A program made the position numbers and the translations under genes. Positions 10,984 through 24,500 of a stretch of 64,000 nucleotides of DNA are shown here, piece after piece. The notes below the pieces were generated by a model. The model saw nothing but the letters and a program-made list of their open reading frames with translations. It had not been told where the DNA came from and did no database searches. The number at the start of each line of letters is the position of its first letter. Position 1 is the stretch's first letter. Source of the DNA: Paragordius varius (taxonomy: Eukaryota; Nematomorpha); NCBI GenBank assembly GCA_964247055.1, contig OZ176051.1, forward strand, positions 7,564,001-7,628,000, written 5' to 3'.

Positions 10984-11340
10984 ATTGGGACAGCTAAAAC
11001 CCATTAATAGAAACAGCATGAAAATATATCAAGTTTTTGCTGATAAAATTTAGCCTAAGCTTTTATAATGTAATTATTTACGTTTCTAACCATAATAAGC
11101 AATTAGTTGCCTGTTGCATTAGCGATTTATAATTCTAACGGAAATTCGCCTTAAAACATGATAGAACCAAACATCTGATATAAAATTATTATATACTAAA
11201 AAATTGCTGGTATATGTAATATCAAAAATTATGAAACTAAAATAATATTATATTTAACCATAAGAAAATATATTTGCCTCTTGTCACCATTTTAAAAATA
11301 AATAATGACGGCAAAAAAGTAAAGATCTTTTTTAATTTTA
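10984..11340 (+). repeat. dispersed repeat, related to 55870-56230
   Basis: Shared landmarks in the same order are AATTGGGAC / GATTGGGAC, a TAATTATTTAC core, then CCTGTTGC followed by GCGAT and GCAAAAAAGT / GACAAAAAAGT. It is diverged with no clear termini, and the class is unknown. Confidence 0.5.
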
Positions 11341-11540
11341 TAGATATGTATCATAAAGAATCATAATTTAAAATTGAGCTCAATGCTAAAAATATGTTTT
11401 AATATATTAAAATTTTAAATGGCCGTCCATAATAGCCGAAATTATTAGTTTTAATCATCTATAACACTCTGTCCGAAATCGGGGGTATAAAAAAGTAACC
11501 TGATGTATATATCTATATATATATATATATATATATATAT

Positions 11541-12490
11541 TGATAGGAAAATATATCAGGATCATGTTTTTGGTTTTGGCCCTTATGCGTGATATAAGAA
11601 AGGTTTAAAATATGATTAAAGCTATTGGGTTCATTCTAAATATCATTATATCATAAACTATGGGCTCCGAAGTTCCAATTTTTTTGCTCTTCGAAAATAA
11701 GCAAGTTCTTCTGAGATATATTCAAATATGCCAAGATTGCGGAATAAATATTTTAAATATATGCTAAATTATAAAATATTTTTGAAATGCATATTTTTAC
11801 AATTTCATTTTTAGCAAAATTTTAGTGAAGCCTTTTTTATACTATTTTGAGGTATGTTATAAATGTTATATAAACGCTATAATAAAAACACTTTTCCTAT
11901 TTAATTTAATGATGCTTATTTGTATGCTTTCGGAATTAAATTTAAAGTTTCGTTTTTTTCAAAAATTTTGCTGGATTTTTGTAAAAACATTACCATAAAT
12001 TTAATGATACTTTAATCAAAATTTTGAGGTGATAGAAATATTCAAATAATCAAACTGTCTGGAAAAATATTTTATCGTTTCTATCATGCCCAAAGTATCG
12101 AGTACGCTTAAACAAAATTTTGATAAAATCTAAATATTTGAAAAAAGTAAGCAAAATATAATTTTTTTAATTGATATCAAAATTTACCTTGAATAATATT
12201 TATCTTGAACTTTTGCTCTCCATTTTAGAAGAACCAAAATTTAGGACCTAGGGATCACAAATCTATGAATTAAAATTTTTTAGAAATTTTGTTTTGCTTT
12301 TTATAGGTAGTATATGATATATTTTAGTTATACTTTTTAGATTGAATAATTAAGCTTTCACCAAAACTATATTTTTAAAAATATGCGCAAAGTCATTTTT
12401 TGATATGGAGCACTTACCATAAAAGAGTGAATATCTTTCTTATAAGGCCAACAAAAGCACCATGATAATCCTAATAAGTTTTCCTATCAG
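11541..12490. mobile_element. TIR DNA element, core TAGGAAAAT, about 950 bp
   Basis: The left end is TGATAGGAAAATATATCAGG, followed by CATG and GGCCCTTATGCGTGATATAAG. The right end inverts this: CTTATAAGGCC, CATGATAATCCTAATAAG, TTTTCCTATCAG. It has TA-rich flanks on both sides and no open reading frame of useful length. Other copies sit at 60408-60613 and 61288-62397. Confidence 0.7.
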
Positions 12491-13047
12491 AATATATATA
12501 TATATATATTTCAACAGTTTTTTGTTGGACACTGTATTATGTTATTTATAATTTAAATTAAAATATCTGCTAGATCTTTATTAATGGATAAAGTAAAACA
12601 AAAAAATTTTTGTTGATAAAATAATAAACACATTTTATATTATTTATATCAATTCTGAGGTGATATAATTTTTTCGTATTATCGATATCATAGAAAGGTT
12701 TAAATGTTTTAAATGTTTTTCGACCGTTTGGCCCTGCTTTTTACGGTTTAAATTTTGCTAAAAATTTAATTTTTCATCAAAGTGTGCTTTTTAAAAAATA
12801 AATTCTTATAATGTCATAATCAACCATTAAATTTTTTATAGTAAATCTCGGCATTTTGCGTTTATTTGGGAACATCCGATTTTAGCAGGAATTTAGAGTC
12901 CACATCGAAGTTAATAATGTTAGGCTTTTAAAACTTAGATTTAAATATATTTATGAGATAGTTTTGGAATATAACGTCTAGCTTTTACAGAAAAAATACT
13001 TGGAATAATTGCGCAAATTGTGATAATGAGTTGGACTACCCAAATAT

Positions 13048-13125
13048 AAACAATTTTCTTAAGGACGCGTAAGGCCGTATTCAAAAACACCATGAGAATC
13101 CTGATGAATTTATCTCACCGATAAT
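13048..13125 (+). mobile_element. right-end relic of the TAGGAAAAT element
   Basis: TAAGGACGCGTAAGGCC, then CACCATGAGAATCCTGATGA, matches the right ends at 12.43-12.49 kb and 60.57-60.61 kb. No left end could be assigned. Confidence 0.5.
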
Positions 13126-14622
13126 ATCTAATACAAAATATTTCCCGTGTCTGTAAATGTATCCCTATTTTGAGGGTGGTTTAGGTTTTATTAGAGATTT
13201 AGATTTATTACCATTTTTATTAACTGCCTAACGAAAAATCACAAATATTTAGAACATAATGATAAATAAAAAAGTTTGCTATGATCCATTTCAAATAATA
13301 ACATAGAAATATATTATACACTATATAAAAAGTAAATTCATATATATTCGATGTGGTCTCGGAAAGACTCATTGGCCTTCTCTACAATGGGCAATATTCT
13401 TTTTTATACCGATGTCTGTTATAAAAATTTGTTGAACTGGACCAATCAGTTAATTTAATTTCAAACTAAGTGTTCAATTATCAAAACAAAAAGTTGAAAA
13501 GAAGAGAATTCGCTGTCAAACATAATCAAATGCTTTTAAAGTTGATTAATTTTAAGTTATAACCAAAACTGCATTCATACGTATGCGAGAAAGAAAATAA
13601 ATCTGTTTAATAAAAATATTTAAACTTTTGTGCTCATTGCTTTATATGCAAAAATCTTAAATCAGTGCATATTGAGCTAAATATCAATCATAATTAAAGT
13701 TTTTAAGGAAGAGTAATTGCTGAAATACATAATATATATTGTAAATTAAATATGCGGTTTATTAGCGTTTAATTATGTATGAAAAAAAATATCAATAAAA
13801 CATTCTTAATGTTTTAAGATTGTCATAACACATTATTTGTCAAGCGGATATTATATTTATAAGGTCTTAGTGTTTTGTATTAAAATATTAAATAAAAATC
13901 TGAATAAGCGCATTTATTAATTGCATAATATTTTAATACGTTTTTGGCTTCTTTAATTTTTTACACAACTTTTGCCTTTGATAAATAATATGTTTTTATT
14001 TAATAAAACACTTTAATCCCATAATTTATCACAATTTACCGTAAAATATTAATTTTAATAAATATATTCTGGGATGGGAATCACTTATTTTCACATTGTC
14101 TCAAATATTCAGAAAAATAAGTGTGGCTTAAAAACAATCAAAACTCAATGGCCTTTCCATTCCATTATGCTAAATTACGAGAAATAAGCTTTTTTTTCTA
14201 AGTCAAATGTGAATTATCTAAATATCGTAAATTTAGAGAAACCGGATTACAATTAATATAACCATTTCTCTTTTTTGTTGGATAATAATCGAGCCGTTTT
14301 TCGCCGATGGGTAAGTCAAAGCAAGATAAAAGCAAAATGCATACCATTTAAATTGAATGTAGTAATAAATATCAAGTAATCAAAAGAAATTTTTTCATTA
14401 TTTAAGAAATATAATGATTGCATTGCAAAACCAATTATTTATTTGTTTACTTAAAAATAATCTAAAATTATTTCGTTTTGGTTATCAAAATATAAATCTT
14501 AAAAACATATTATTTTAAAACAAGTTATATAGTGATATAAATTTTGATTCCTCATATTGAAGCTAATACTAATATGTTAAAATATAGTTCTGAATGATTT
14601 CGATTCCATGTTCTTAAAGGAT

Positions 14623-14723
14623 TTATTTGTTTTGATCAGTGATATTACATCTGCACATCCAACATTCACACTCATCACGATACCATTCCGCAATCAAGCA
14701 AGGACAAGTGACCATTGGGCATG
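14623..14723 (-). CDS. last exon of a cysteine-rich (antistasin-like) secreted protein
   Basis: This is an open frame from an AAG acceptor at 14724 to a TAA at 14623. It reads CPMVTCPCLIAEWYRDECEC, then WMCRCN. The spacing C-x4-C-x-C ... D-E-C-x-C-x2-C-x-C resembles the end of an antistasin-type repeat (C-P-x3-C ... D-x2-G-C-x2-C-x-C), found in small secreted protease inhibitors. The earlier exons, including a signal peptide, were not located on this strand up to 17.9 kb. The length is too short for a firm family call; the unusually high cysteine density in such AT-rich DNA is the main support. Confidence 0.35.
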
Positions 14724-17700
14724 CTTAATTGACAGAAAAATAATATTATATTTGCCTTCTAAAATCATTTGAGCCTTTACACCGATGATAAAATCTGTAT
14801 TCGGTTCAAAAACTTTATAAAAGTTAGTTATCCGATATCATGCTTATATTTGAAGATTAAAATTAGTTTCTAGAGAAACCATTTTTGGAGAGAAGCCGCG
14901 GCTCCTTTTTATAAATTCAAACCCGGTTTCGTTTCTATGATTTTTAAACTGGTCTCGTTAATATATTTATAGAGAGATAAACAATCAAAATAAATAAAAA
15001 TTTAATGTTATTGTCTATGAATACTTGAACATAGGATCGGTGCTTTGGTGATTTCTTCACTATTAACTCGTGTGTGAGATATAACAAGCGAAATCAAAAT
15101 AACGCTAACTGTAAATTGAATAAGATTAAAGGCCATTATAATGAAATAATATGAAGTGATTTTGAATAGGTAGTGTTGCACATATATACACCTTTTATCA
15201 AAACCGACTAAGATAAGAGTAATATCTATTGGATTAAGTATTAAATATACTATATCTACTTTGAAATATAAGATATAGATATTATAAACATGTCAAGATA
15301 CAAAGCGTGTAAAGTTTAATGATACATTGACATATAATTAACTTTGTAAACCATTTAATTAAAACAGGACCTGGGATCTTAACACAGTTAGACTATTTTA
15401 TAGAGCAATGGTTTTAGAACTATAATCAAAACTTAGACTAATACAGTATTAACACCTTAAAACCGACCCATATAATTGTTGGACTAGTTATGCAACTCCA
15501 TAGATTATTAACACAGCTCAAATTCTTAAAAAAATATATTTAAATTTGTGTAGTTCACCAATATCCTATGAATTTATGATATTACTTCGCGTATATACAG
15601 TATATAAAACTCTCGGCAAATTTTTTGAAATGAGATAGCTTATAATCAGCCACATAGTTTTTGAAACATTAAAAAAAATTCAAAATGGCCAAAAAGTAAT
15701 ATTAAGGATAATTAAAAGGAGGATAAAGTTTGAGACATTAATATTTAGTAGTCATCTTCTCAGATGTTTACAAATGAATATAATTAGGGTTTTTATAAAT
15801 CTCAGATTAATAATTGTTTTTCATTTAACAACTTAGACAAAAAAATTTTTACTATCTCAAAATATTTTTTTAATTATTTACTAGCTAGGCTCACTTTAAT
15901 TTAACATCCACAGTTTATACAGTAAAAATAACTTACATATCAAAATAATAAATTATGGTTTTTTATTTTTCATTTTTTTGTCATCCGGTTTATGAGTTTA
16001 TAATAACTTTAATGATTAATTTAGAACATAAGCAGGAAGTTTATAAATTACAAATTGGTTGCTAGTACTAGAATATCAACCAAATATCCGTACAACAGTA
16101 AAAGTATAATTTGTAAAAAACAAACTTGTTACTGGGATCTCTACGGATTGTTGGTTAATATTTTACTGCTTGCATATCCTATAATATACTTTATAGCTCT
16201 AAAATTCCGATATATAACAGTAAATTTATCATACACTCATAAAACAGAGGACAGAAATATGAAAAATAAAAAACAATATGTACTAATTTTATTTTGATAT
16301 ATAAATTATTTTTTGAATAAAATATGAATGTTAAGAGTTTAATAGTGGGTTTAGCTAGTAAATTAAAAAAATTTTAAATATAGTTTCGCAAAATTTGTAT
16401 GTTCAAAAAGAAAAACACGATTTTATGATCTGTAATTTTATAAAAACCTAACTCTATGATTTTGCTATTTATAATTTAAAATATCGGATAATAAATCTAT
16501 TCAAGTTTTATCATTATTTTTTTGATTATTCTCAATTTTAACTTTTTGATCAATTTCTATTTTCTCTCAATATTTTAAAAACTAGGTCGTCAACAAAGAA
16601 AAACTTTTGCGGCAAATGAATTCGCAGGTTATAGCCACATGGAAAAAAAATTGTTAAAAAGGAATCTTATTTGCACACAGGTTTAACGGCATACGTCTCC
16701 ATTTTAATTTAAATACAGAAGGCATGATTTGTATTAAAGTGGTAAAGCAATTATATGCCATTTACAGTTCAAATTCACATTGGAACAATTCAGATTCACC
16801 CTGAAAGTATTGTGTGTATAAGATTAAAAACTACCTATATTTTTCTATATTTTTAAAAAATTAAATTACGTATAAAATTAATATAATTTGAAAAATAACT
16901 ATGCCATAAGAATATTTTTCTTATTATTGATGAGCTATATTAGCCCGAAAACACATAATTTATTTTTAGGGTGAATTTTAATTGTTCAAGGGTGAATTTG
17001 AATTGTCGAGGGTGAACTTGAATTGTAAATGGTGTATAATTAATGGATACTATATTAATATATAATTTACGCAGACTAATAAACAAATTTGTGATATAGA
17101 GTTGAACAATATATTCGGCATGCTTTATCCATAAATTTTAGATTTCATAATATATGGTGGTTATGCTATTGTATGAGCTCAAACAAAAGCTATCAAATAA
17201 TTCACTCTTTGTCCCTCACTCCCCTGTTTTCCCACGTTTGTATAAAAAAATGGTTTTTGGCTTAATTTTTTAATTTTTATCAATTTTTGTAGTTAAGTTT
17301 TGCCATCGGGTGCGGTATCTGGTATCATTTCATTTTATTTCTATTCTGTTTGAAGATCAGTTTAAGGGCATAAATTATTCAAATAAACAACTTTGTTATT
17401 AATTTTAGTAATATTTATTTTGACGGAGCGATTTTTAATTAAAAAACTGATATAACTATTGGGGTGAAACAAGTTGCATATTATTTATTGTATTTAACCG
17501 TTGTTCGAAATTTAATTAATAATAGTTATATTGAAAAAATTTGATAATTATTTCTATTTCCCACAAAATTACAGTTTTTAGGCATATAATATATAAATAT
17601 ATATAATATATATTAAGTGAGTATAATATAAGTATTTTTGGAATGGGTAACATTATTTCTGTCTTATATTTAAATTTATTTTCCAGTATCAAGAAGCAAT

Positions 17701-17932
17701 GAAGATTCTAAATTTTATAAGTATTTATTTTGAATAAATAGTATTTATACAGCAAAACATTAATCCATCATTCGCATTATTTAATCGATTGCCAGAAAAT
17801 CTAATTCATTAGTGTAATTTAATTTATAATTGAGACAACACTTAAATCTTCTTACATTTTAACTAATTTTTATAATGAAAGAAAACGACAATATTTTTTC
17901 CTTTTTAACAAAGTATAGTATATTTAAAATCT
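14724..17932. other. AT-rich interval, one MITE
   Basis: No gene is supported. An 80-codon frame near 16055-16297 has two hydrophobic stretches but no start context, no splice partner and no family resemblance. MITE copy B lies at 16753-17036. Confidence 0.55.
16753..17036. mobile_element. palindromic MITE, copy B
   Basis: The left end is ATATGCCATTTACAGTTC followed by TCAAATTCAC units. The right end has three TGAATTGT/GGGTGAA units and closes GTAAATGGTGTAT. It is diverged from copies C and D and lies about 0.9 kb upstream of the SLC17 gene. Confidence 0.75.
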
Positions 17933-20900
17933 ATGATGACTAAATTAGTTATCACAAACATATCCACAAACAGCGAAGCATGGCCCTCTAATATTGATCT
18001 CTTTATTAAAATTTATATTATGCTATTAGGTTATTTCAAAACAGCTCGATTTATTTTGGCACTTCTGGGGTTTCTGGGTTTCGTTATGGTATTTGCTCTT
18101 CGGGCAAACCTTAGTGTTGCAATTATTACAATGGTCAATACAACTGCTCATTCTAACCCCAAAACGCAGTCATATTGCGCTAACAAAAATGCTTCAAAAA
18201 CAGCACAACCGAAACAAAGGAGCGTTCGAAAAAATATTATAGTAAATGCATTTAACAAATATTTAAAAACTATTAATACTGATTCAAAACCATATAATTT
18301 TTTCTAAAAATTTAGGAAAATCTGGTTATTATCTAGTGTTAATTTACTTTTCATGCTCAATTAAATAACCTTCTGACCGATTAAAAATATGCTTTTTAAC
18401 AAAATGGTGCTTCTATTTAAAACTCAATTTAAAAAGTATTTACATATAGCTCAATATTATAATCGATATTCAATTTTTGCAGATAGGTGAATTCAATTGG
18501 GATGCCGCTGTTCAAGGGTATGTCCTTGCTGCCTTTTATTATGGTTATACGATTACTCAAATCCCGGGTGGTTGGTTAACTACCATAAGTGCAAAATATA
18601 CCGTTGGCTTAGGGATACTTTGGACAGCTATCCTTACCCTATTTACCCCTATGGCTGCGAGGATGAGCCCATGGGCCCTTTTTGTATTACGATTTTTTCA
18701 GGGATTAGGACAGGTTTGATTAACATACATATGTATTTGACCCTATTATAATGACCTTTATCCCTCATAATGAGCCCTTTTAAATAAATTGCGTCTATTT
18801 CCTAATTTGTTCATGCTGATAATCGTAAAGTTTTACAAATATAGATTTAAGTCCTAGTTTCACCCTACCTATTATTCCAGGGGCTGGCAACGCACGGTCT
18901 GCGGCCGGCGGCCCAAATAATTATATCTAATTTTGGATAGATTCTTTATATAAAAATGTATTTTTTGTTCGAATAATAAGATTTTTGAAACAATTTTTAT
19001 AAATACATAATTTATAATTTTATAATCATTCATTATCCAGTTTTTCTTAAATGTTTGGCACACTGATTTTTTTACCAAAAGGGCCAGCCATACGCCGATT
19101 TCTGTATAAGTTTAAGTGTGTTTTGCATAATAATGAATCAAAGGAATTTTAAAATAGCTTATAATGAAACTTAAAATTAATTGAAGTTTTGTTAAAAGAG
19201 TGAAATTTAATTTTTATCAAAAAAGGGTCATGATGCAGTTATTTAACCATGTACTTTTTCCATCTGGACATTTCAGACGGGGTTCACGATGTATAATATT
19301 TTGATTGTACTAAAAGGGTGTAATATCTCCAGCCCTACATGCCATGTTATCAAAATGGGCGCCACCCCTAGAACGAAGTCAGTTGGTAGCTTTTACATAC
19401 GCGGGTATTTCAAATTACAAGTTTTTAGGTGTCCCTATGGGAAATGTAATAGCATATCCTCTGTGTGGCTGGTTAAGTCTGAATGGTTTCGCTGGAGGCT
19501 GGCCCTCTGTTTTTTACGTTACCGGTTAGTTTTTACTAGTAATCTATATATACCATACGTGAACTTGCAAAATGTTTCCAAATTATATTAGCTATATCAA
19601 ATTGGGTTTTTGTTTACACTTGCATTTTTCTATGACATAATATAAAAAATTAATTATACAATTTTTTGTAAATACTATCCCATACAATATGTCATTAAAA
19701 CGATTCTAGGTTTATATGTACGCAAGTATTCCAACTTTTGTTTTTATCTTAATATAAAAAAACACCATTTCATTTTTTGCTATTTTAATATCTTAAACCT
19801 AGTATTTTTTGTAATTTCGAATTGTATTGATTTTATTAATGTCAATTGTAAACTGAAATATATATAAACAGGGATTATGGGGTGCATTTGGTTTATATTG
19901 TGGGTGTTTTTTGTTTATGAAACGCCTCAACAACATCCCAGAATCTCGCATAAAGAATTAGAGTACCTAATAAAAACCGTGCCGGCTCTCCCAAAAAGGG
20001 TAATCATCTGTTTTATTTATTTAAGAAACACGATTTCCTATGTATTGTAACAATATTACTCGGTTATGAATGCATTTGTCTATAACCGCATATTAAAATA
20101 ACCAGTCAAAATTTTTGAAACAAATGTTTAAAAGGAAATAATAAAACTAGTTGTTATAAAACACTGTTTATTTTATAATATTATATATATGTATGTAATA
20201 AATTGCATTCATAAATAGTTATAGCGGTCATTTTTTTTCAACGTCGAAAACCTAAATAGTTACCAAACAACATATATGCACAATAAATATATTCAACTTT
20301 ATAAGCGTAAAAGCAAATTTATATCGATTCGGGCTATTAATAACTGATGATTTTTTTATTCTCGTTTAGAAAATACTTCAATGATATAAAATAAAGGCAA
20401 AAAATAGGGTTTCAAGCCATGTAATATTGATTTACTTTTGATTATATAATTAATACTGAACAACTATTTTTGTTTATACATTTACTTTTAAGAAACATGT
20501 TCCATGGCTAAAAATTTTTACTTCCCTCCCGTTTTGGGCTATCGCTGCTGCTCATTTTGCCTATAATTGGGGTCTTTACACTTGGATAACTGTTATGCCG
20601 ACTTTCTACAAGCAAGTACTGGGATTGGATGCCGAAACTGTAATTAACTGTTTTTCCTAATCTCAAATTTCAATTTTATTCTTTTTTTTTCTAATTTATT
20701 CATGCTAGATTGGATTTTATTCAGCTTTGCCTTTCATCACACAATGGATATTTGTTGCCATTTCAGGACCTATTGCTGATTATTTTAGGTCTCAGGGATA
20801 TCGAACCAGATCCGTCCGTCGATTTTTTAACACAACCGGTAATTTACCTTAAAGGAAAAAAAATATATTGTATATGCCATTTTTTATATAAAATTCCATT

Positions 20901-21498
20901 TTTATTTACAAGGTTTGGTCATCCCTGCTATATTACATTATGCTGTTGGTTTTGTGAAATGTAATATTCCATTGACCATAACTCTGGTAACATTGAGTTC
21001 TGGTATAATGGGTATGACTTTTGCCAGCTTTTTTGTCAGTCACCTAGATATATCTCCCAGATATGCAGGTTTCTATATAATATACCAAACATTTTTATAT
21101 TTTTTTAACAACTTACATATATATGAAGTTTTCCCTTTTTTATACGTATCCAATTTTTTAACTATTTGAGAGATCAAAAAGGTGTGATAAAATTTGAAAA
21201 AAACTATTTCATATTTTTTTCAGGAGTGTTGATGGGGTTAACAAACACGCTGGCCACTCTGCCTGGAGTTATTTCTCCATCCATTACAGCTTTGATCATT
21301 AAAGATCAGGTACTCCCCGATTTCACAAATAAAAATTGGTATAAAAAATAATTTATTTTTTTAATTATTGTATAGCCGGATTTAGAGCATTGGAGAACAG
21401 TATTTTTAGTCGGTTCATGCATCTACATAATAGGTGCCGTGATTTATTATGCCTTCATTTCTGACGAAGAACAAAAATGGTCGCGTGAAATTCAATAA
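17933..21498 (+). CDS. SLC17A5-like: SLC17-family anion transporter, sialin type
   Basis: Ten exons join in phase to 497 aa (human sialin is 495): 17933-18241, 18483-18713, 19317-19404, 19429-19524, 19872-19999, 20493-20639, 20709-20838, 20913-21068, 21224-21309 and 21376-21498. It is a major-facilitator carrier with about 12 membrane segments. Family landmarks are FALRANLSVAIITMVN, the FYYGYTITQIPGGWL signature, ALHAMLSKWAPPLERSQL, AAAHFAYNWGLYTWITVMPT, SHLDISPRYAG and the closing GLTNTLATLPGVISP. In animals this family exports sialic acid from lysosomes or loads glutamate and other anions into vesicles, driven by proton or voltage gradients. NTTAHSN in the first luminal loop holds a glycosylation sequon. 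The 24-nt intron at 19405-19428 has no stop and keeps phase, so it would be missed without the family alignment. The exact substrate is not decidable here. An hAT-like element sits in the second intron. Confidence 0.93.
18878..19091. mobile_element. hAT-like short element
   Basis: It starts CAGGGGCTGGCAACGCACGG, followed by GCGGCCGGCGGCCC, the kind of GC-rich terminus seen in hAT MITEs. The right end is eroded (GGGCCAGCCA). It lies wholly inside an intron of the SLC17 gene. Confidence 0.5.
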
Positions 21499-21586
21499 AA
21501 TTATTGCAAACATAATTATAGTTAGTTAGTATAATAATATAATATATATATCCTTTATAAAACAATCAAATTATTATTATTAAAAT

Positions 21587-24500
21587 TTATTTAGTGGTAG
21601 AAAATTGGTCCGGGGTCGAAATTTGTGGAGAATCATTCACTAAAAATGTATGATGTTGATTATGAGTATTTAAATCGTTCAACATTTCAGATTCTCCTTG
21701 GTTAATACTGCTGCTTGCATTGGGTGCAAGTATCAAAGGCATCCAAATCATACCGGGAGGCGGTGGAGGCAAATATTTAAATGGCAATGTAAAATCTGTG
21801 TGGACACTAAATGTGAAAAAATGCGAAAAATTTTAATTTCGAACCAAGTATTTAATTTTCCCAAAAAAGGGTAAATTATGGCTTAGCTTTTGACCATTTT
21901 AATTAACTAACATAATAGATATATCTTTAAAAAAAAATTAATGCAAAAAACCAATACATAAAACATAGCCATTTATCTCGTTTGAAATTATTTGAAAAAA
22001 AACCAGACGATAGATCTATTTTAAAAATTTAAAAAACGTTATCGAAAACCTGACGCCTTGATTCTGACAAGTAACTTTCTGATCTATAAAGCCATTAACA
22101 CCATTTTGCAATGCATGATGTCCATTTTCAAGGTTGTATTGAATATAATTTAAGTGTTGGTTCAATTGGAATCCGGGATACGCATGAGAATGCATATCTA
22201 GGGACGGAAAACTATTTTGAGCATTGTGACCAATGGTTAAGTTATTGAATGAATTAGAAAGCGTATCAAAATCGCCTGGGAGTTTAAATTTGTCAATCAT
22301 GGTTTCATTATTCATCTCCTTCTAAATCAAATTAATATTTAGTTTAACAACGATTTTAATTTCTTATGACTTAAGTTCATAATTTTATGAAGGCAAAATG
22401 CTCCTAGGTTATCGCTAAAAGAAAGATAATTAAATATTAAACCGCTTCCTCAGCGTTATGGAACCCATTGTGAGGATGATGACCATTGCTACTTGACTCC
22501 CCATTTTCGTAGCCAAGATTCAAAGCTTTTTCATTCATTTCTCTGGGTTGTTTTTTACGGCGGACAAGCGTTCCGTTAGATGCATTAAGTTGTTCAAATT
22601 TCCCTCCATTTTCACCTCTAAAAGGTTGTAAAATGCAATTATCAATAATCATTGTTTTCAAATGTGAACTAATGAAATTACCTAGTTAACCAAAATTTAT
22701 CATTGTTTGGGGCATGACAGACTTCTTCGTTACGGTAATTACCAGTGGTCTTAGGGCCCATGTAAAGGCCCTTGTTACCATACCTACGTCTGTTTCGTTT
22801 TATCAAGTGATCAGCATTCGCCGTCACCAAATTGAGTTGCATGGGACATGGATATAATTGATCCGTTTTAACTGTAAATCTATAGGAACGGAAAAATACC
22901 ACTGTTAAAATGTATGAATTTTTCGCAATAAAGTATTTTATAATTTAATATCTTAAATTAAGTACGGTCGCTCCCTTTCCCCTCCCACAAAAATAATAGT
23001 CCCTCAATCAAAAAATAACCCTTTTGAACAGCGCTCTTTCCAACATATGGCTTCCTGTGCAGGCATTTAGCACCGCCATCAATTATACTTTGCCAATTTC
23101 TCACATTGCACCGATGATTAACATTTACAAAACGTGTGTTTACTTTGTTTTTTACAAATCAATAAATTGCAAAACAAATTATATATATTTGTAATCTAAT
23201 TCACCATAGCTATTATTATATTTGCATTAAAACATACTTTTTCCCCAACTCCTCAATAAACACTAAAATAGCTTCTGGTTGACCACCCTTCCCCCCATGA
23301 CAATTTTCCCGGATAATTTCTTGTATGTTAGCCATGAAATATGATGGTGATGATGATACATTTGTACATATAATGTTATTCATGTCAGTACTTTTCCAAT
23401 CTTGTTCATTCAATTTGACTAAACACGGGTCCCCGGGTGAATAATCGAAATGGAGCACAGCTTTTAACTGAATCTTTTGATTATCTAAATAAAATATTTT
23501 TGGTGTTGATCAATAAATAAATGCTTGTGCTTTTAAATGAAAAACTAGCATTGTTAGTTTTTATCGACGTACAGAGTAATAAACAATTTTAACCAAGACA
23601 CAGGCTAATTGTATATATTATATTTATATATATATATATATATATACCATTTACAGTTTAAATTCACCCTTAAACAATTTAAATTCACCCTCGAACAATT
23701 CAAATTCACCCTCAAATAAATAACATGTTTTTTAAGATTAAAAATTACCTATATTTTAATATATTTTTAAAAAATAAAATTTTGTTTTAAATTAAAATAA
23801 TATTGAAAAAAATAATTAATTATGCCAAAAAGATATATTTTATATTAATAATGATTTATATTAGTTCGAAAACACATAATTTATTTTTAGGGTGAATTTG
23901 AATTGTTTGAGGGTGAAATTGAATTGTTTAAGGGTGAATTTGAACTGTAAATGGTATATATTAATTGTGGCCATATTTTTTTCTATAAGGAAGCTATCAT
24001 TTACAGACTTATTAAAGACTATTTAATAAATCAAGCGGCCGGTTTTATCATTTTTTGAGAGATTTTAAATGATTATTATTAAATTGTTTTTCCATCAATA
24101 AAACAAAAAAGTATTGATTTTTAACCTGTCAATGCATTGAATTATAGGTTGCTGGTAGATAAGCTTATAATGGTACATTCAAATTTTTAATAAATTTAAA
24201 AGCAATCAGGAAAACATAATTTTTTATACACCTATATCTACAGATTAAATAGTTATCACGAATGTTGACTGCAATAAGTGATAAAACCAGTTATTAGACT
24301 AAGCAAAACTTGGATTTTAATTTCACGATAAAAAGGTTTGACAAAATAAACACTTCCATATCTCAAAATATTAAATAAACCTCGTTTCGCATCAAACCAC
24401 GCATCTAAACCGACATTTCTAAAAATGTAGGGATCCAAAGATTTCAGCATTTTCAGTGGTATGGAAAATGTTCGTGAATACTTTCGCAAAATATTTTCCT

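Larger units (their letters stand above)
10224..14622. other. gene-poor, repeat-bearing interval
   Basis: No convincing gene is seen. The stretch holds a TIR element at 11541-12490, a related right end at 13048-13125, and 10984-11340, which resembles 55870-56230. A 35-codon ORF at about 13350-13460 and a possible donor (GATGG|GTAAGT) near 14310 were noted but have no supporting context. Confidence 0.6.

Noticed and set aside
16055-16297. 80-codon hydrophobic plus-strand frame
   Set aside because: No ATG at the start, no splice partner, and composition typical of AT-rich noncoding DNA.
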